Notes under the pieces: generated by a model | Seen by the model: only the letters and a program-made list of their open reading frames with translations | Database searches by the model: none | What the model was told of the DNA's origin: nothing | Source: an uncultured Ignavibacteria bacterium | GTDB taxonomy: Bacteria; Bacteroidota; Ignavibacteria; Kapaibacteriales; UBA961 | Assembly (NCBI GenBank): GCA_937868245.1 | Contig: CALMMI010000681.1 | Span: 1 to 7,775, forward strand | DNA: 7,775 nt | Direction of reading: 5' to 3' | Program-made: the position numbers and the translations under genes | Part shown: positions 7,525 through 7,775 of the stretch, one piece after another | Numbering within the stretch: the stretch's first letter is position 1 | How the letters are laid out: each line of letters opens with the position of its first letter

Positions 7525-7558
7525 AGTGGCTAAATTCTTATAGATTTAGCCACTTTTT
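7525..7558 (+). terminator. Strong intrinsic terminator after the operon
   Basis: GTGGCTAAAT (7526-7535) pairs perfectly with ATTTAGCCAC (7544-7553) around an 8-nt loop. TTTTT follows (7554-7558), with one further A-T closing pair (7525-7554). It lies 44 bases after the stop codon at 7479-7481. On the opposite strand no T-run follows the stem, so it acts for + strand transcription. It marks the end of the two-gene unit. Confidence 0.9.
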
Positions 7559-7578
7559 GTTATAGCAGAAGTTTTTTT

Positions 7579-7628
7579 ATGAAAATTGATGCAAAACGAT
7601 GAATAAGTATGAAAAACTATGCAAAAGT
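7579..7628. repeat. Five tandem 10-bp units beginning with ATG
   Basis: ATG occurs at 7579, 7589, 7599, 7609 and 7619, spaced exactly 10 bases apart, each followed by an A-rich run. The units fit a loose consensus ATGMAAAANK and are diverged rather than identical. A 10-bp period equals about one helical turn, so the A-runs face the same side of the DNA. The period cycles through all three reading frames and carries no ribosome site, so the ATGs are not a set of starts. Confidence 0.6.
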
Positions 7629-7673
7629 GCCACAAAATTATTTACCCGTATGCAAAAGTGCCACAAAATTATT
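7618..7673. repeat. 25-nt direct repeat, two exact copies 31 bp apart
   Basis: Bases 7618-7642 and 7649-7673 are identical over 25 positions. Key parts are TATGCAAAAGTGCCAC followed by AAAATTATT. The offset of 31 bp is close to three helical turns, so both copies present the same face. They lie after the operon terminator and before a TTGACA box. Two readings fit: paired binding sites for a regulator of the next gene, or the repeated ends of an insertion sequence such as the IS21 family, whose ends carry several copies of a short repeat. No transposase gene is in the window. Confidence 0.8.
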
Positions 7674-7690
7674 CATTTTTATGATATTTC

Positions 7691-7720
7691 TTGACATTCA
7701 GAAGTAAACTGTATCAGTTT
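7691..7720 (+). promoter_or_regulatory. Possible promoter with overlapping dyad for a downstream gene
   Basis: TTGACA (7691-7696) is a perfect -35 consensus of the main sigma factor type. No good -10 box stands at 16-18 bp; TATCAG (7712-7717) is the nearest, at 15 bp, and is weak. The position just downstream of the -35 box holds the inverted repeat AAACTG (7706-7711), TAT, CAGTTT (7715-7720), which could be an operator. Bacteroidota usually use a different promoter (TTG, then TAnnTTTG), and that pattern is not seen here. Confidence 0.25.
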
Positions 7721-7775
7721 TTGTGCAATCGAGCAATAAAAACACAAAATTTGCTTGGTATTAAGCACAATTTCA

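Larger units (their letters stand above)
7559..7775. other. AT-rich region after the terminator, no gene visible
   Basis: The last 217 bases carry no open frame of note. They hold the decamer array, the 25-nt direct repeat, the TTGACA box and dyad, and a weak inverted repeat TTTTGTG (7719-7725) with CACAAAA (7743-7749). A-tracts continue at an average spacing of about 10.4 bp from 7582 to 7668. The content fits the upstream control region of a gene that begins beyond the window, or the edge of a mobile element. Confidence 0.5.

Noticed and set aside
7618..7673. CRISPR array
   Set aside because: Only two copies with a 6-bp gap, no spacer-sized intervals and no cas genes.
21..7770. TTAAGCACAA at both ends of the window (21-30 and 7761-7770)
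   Set aside because: It is only ten bases in AT-rich DNA and the flanks differ, so it is too weak to call an attachment site or element boundary.

Overview
The window (about 36-38% GC by eye) looks like part of a chromosome from a Bacteroidota-type bacterium, or a relative such as Chlorobiota, Ignavibacteriota or Kapabacteria, that has a type IX secretion system (T9SS). Two adjacent proteins each start with a Sec signal peptide ending in the 'A-Q' junction common in this group. Each ends in a type A T9SS C-terminal sorting domain (PNP motif, 'G-x-x-x' turn, 'SG-x-Y' near the end). The second gene also starts without a Shine-Dalgarno sequence, as is usual in that phylum. The exact taxon cannot be fixed from this window.

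Layout. Bases 1-704 hold no convincing gene. This stretch is AT-rich with several dyads: an odd palindrome at 8-22, a perfect 16-bp palindrome at 155-170, and competing inverted repeats at 246-346. It also holds a GC-rich block of nested inverted repeats (about 394-516) ending in a GGGG/CCCC hairpin and a T-run, which could be a small structured RNA or an attenuator-like leader. Bases 705-2198 encode a 497-residue secreted protein with calcium-loop (FG-GAP/VCBS-like) repeats. After 12 bp, bases 2211-7481 encode a 1756-residue secreted multidomain protein. It has an N-terminal beta-rich part, a part resembling a glycoside-hydrolase-like TIM barrel, a beta-propeller-like part and a sorting domain. 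A strong intrinsic terminator at 7525-7558 closes the unit. Bases 7559-7775 hold five exact 10-bp-spaced ATG decamers, A-tracts phased at about 10.4 bp, a 25-nt direct repeat and a possible promoter. They are probably the control region of the next gene or the end of a mobile element.

Working together. The close spacing, shared export signals and single downstream terminator suggest a two-gene operon whose products are exported by Sec, carried across the outer membrane by T9SS, and attached to the surface or released. Both are built from repeat or propeller folds typical of adhesion and carbohydrate interaction. Whether the large protein is an enzyme or a binding protein cannot be decided here. 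Nothing in the window is a recognisable defence, CRISPR or phage system. The most unusual material is the large cargo architecture and the two structured non-coding flanks.
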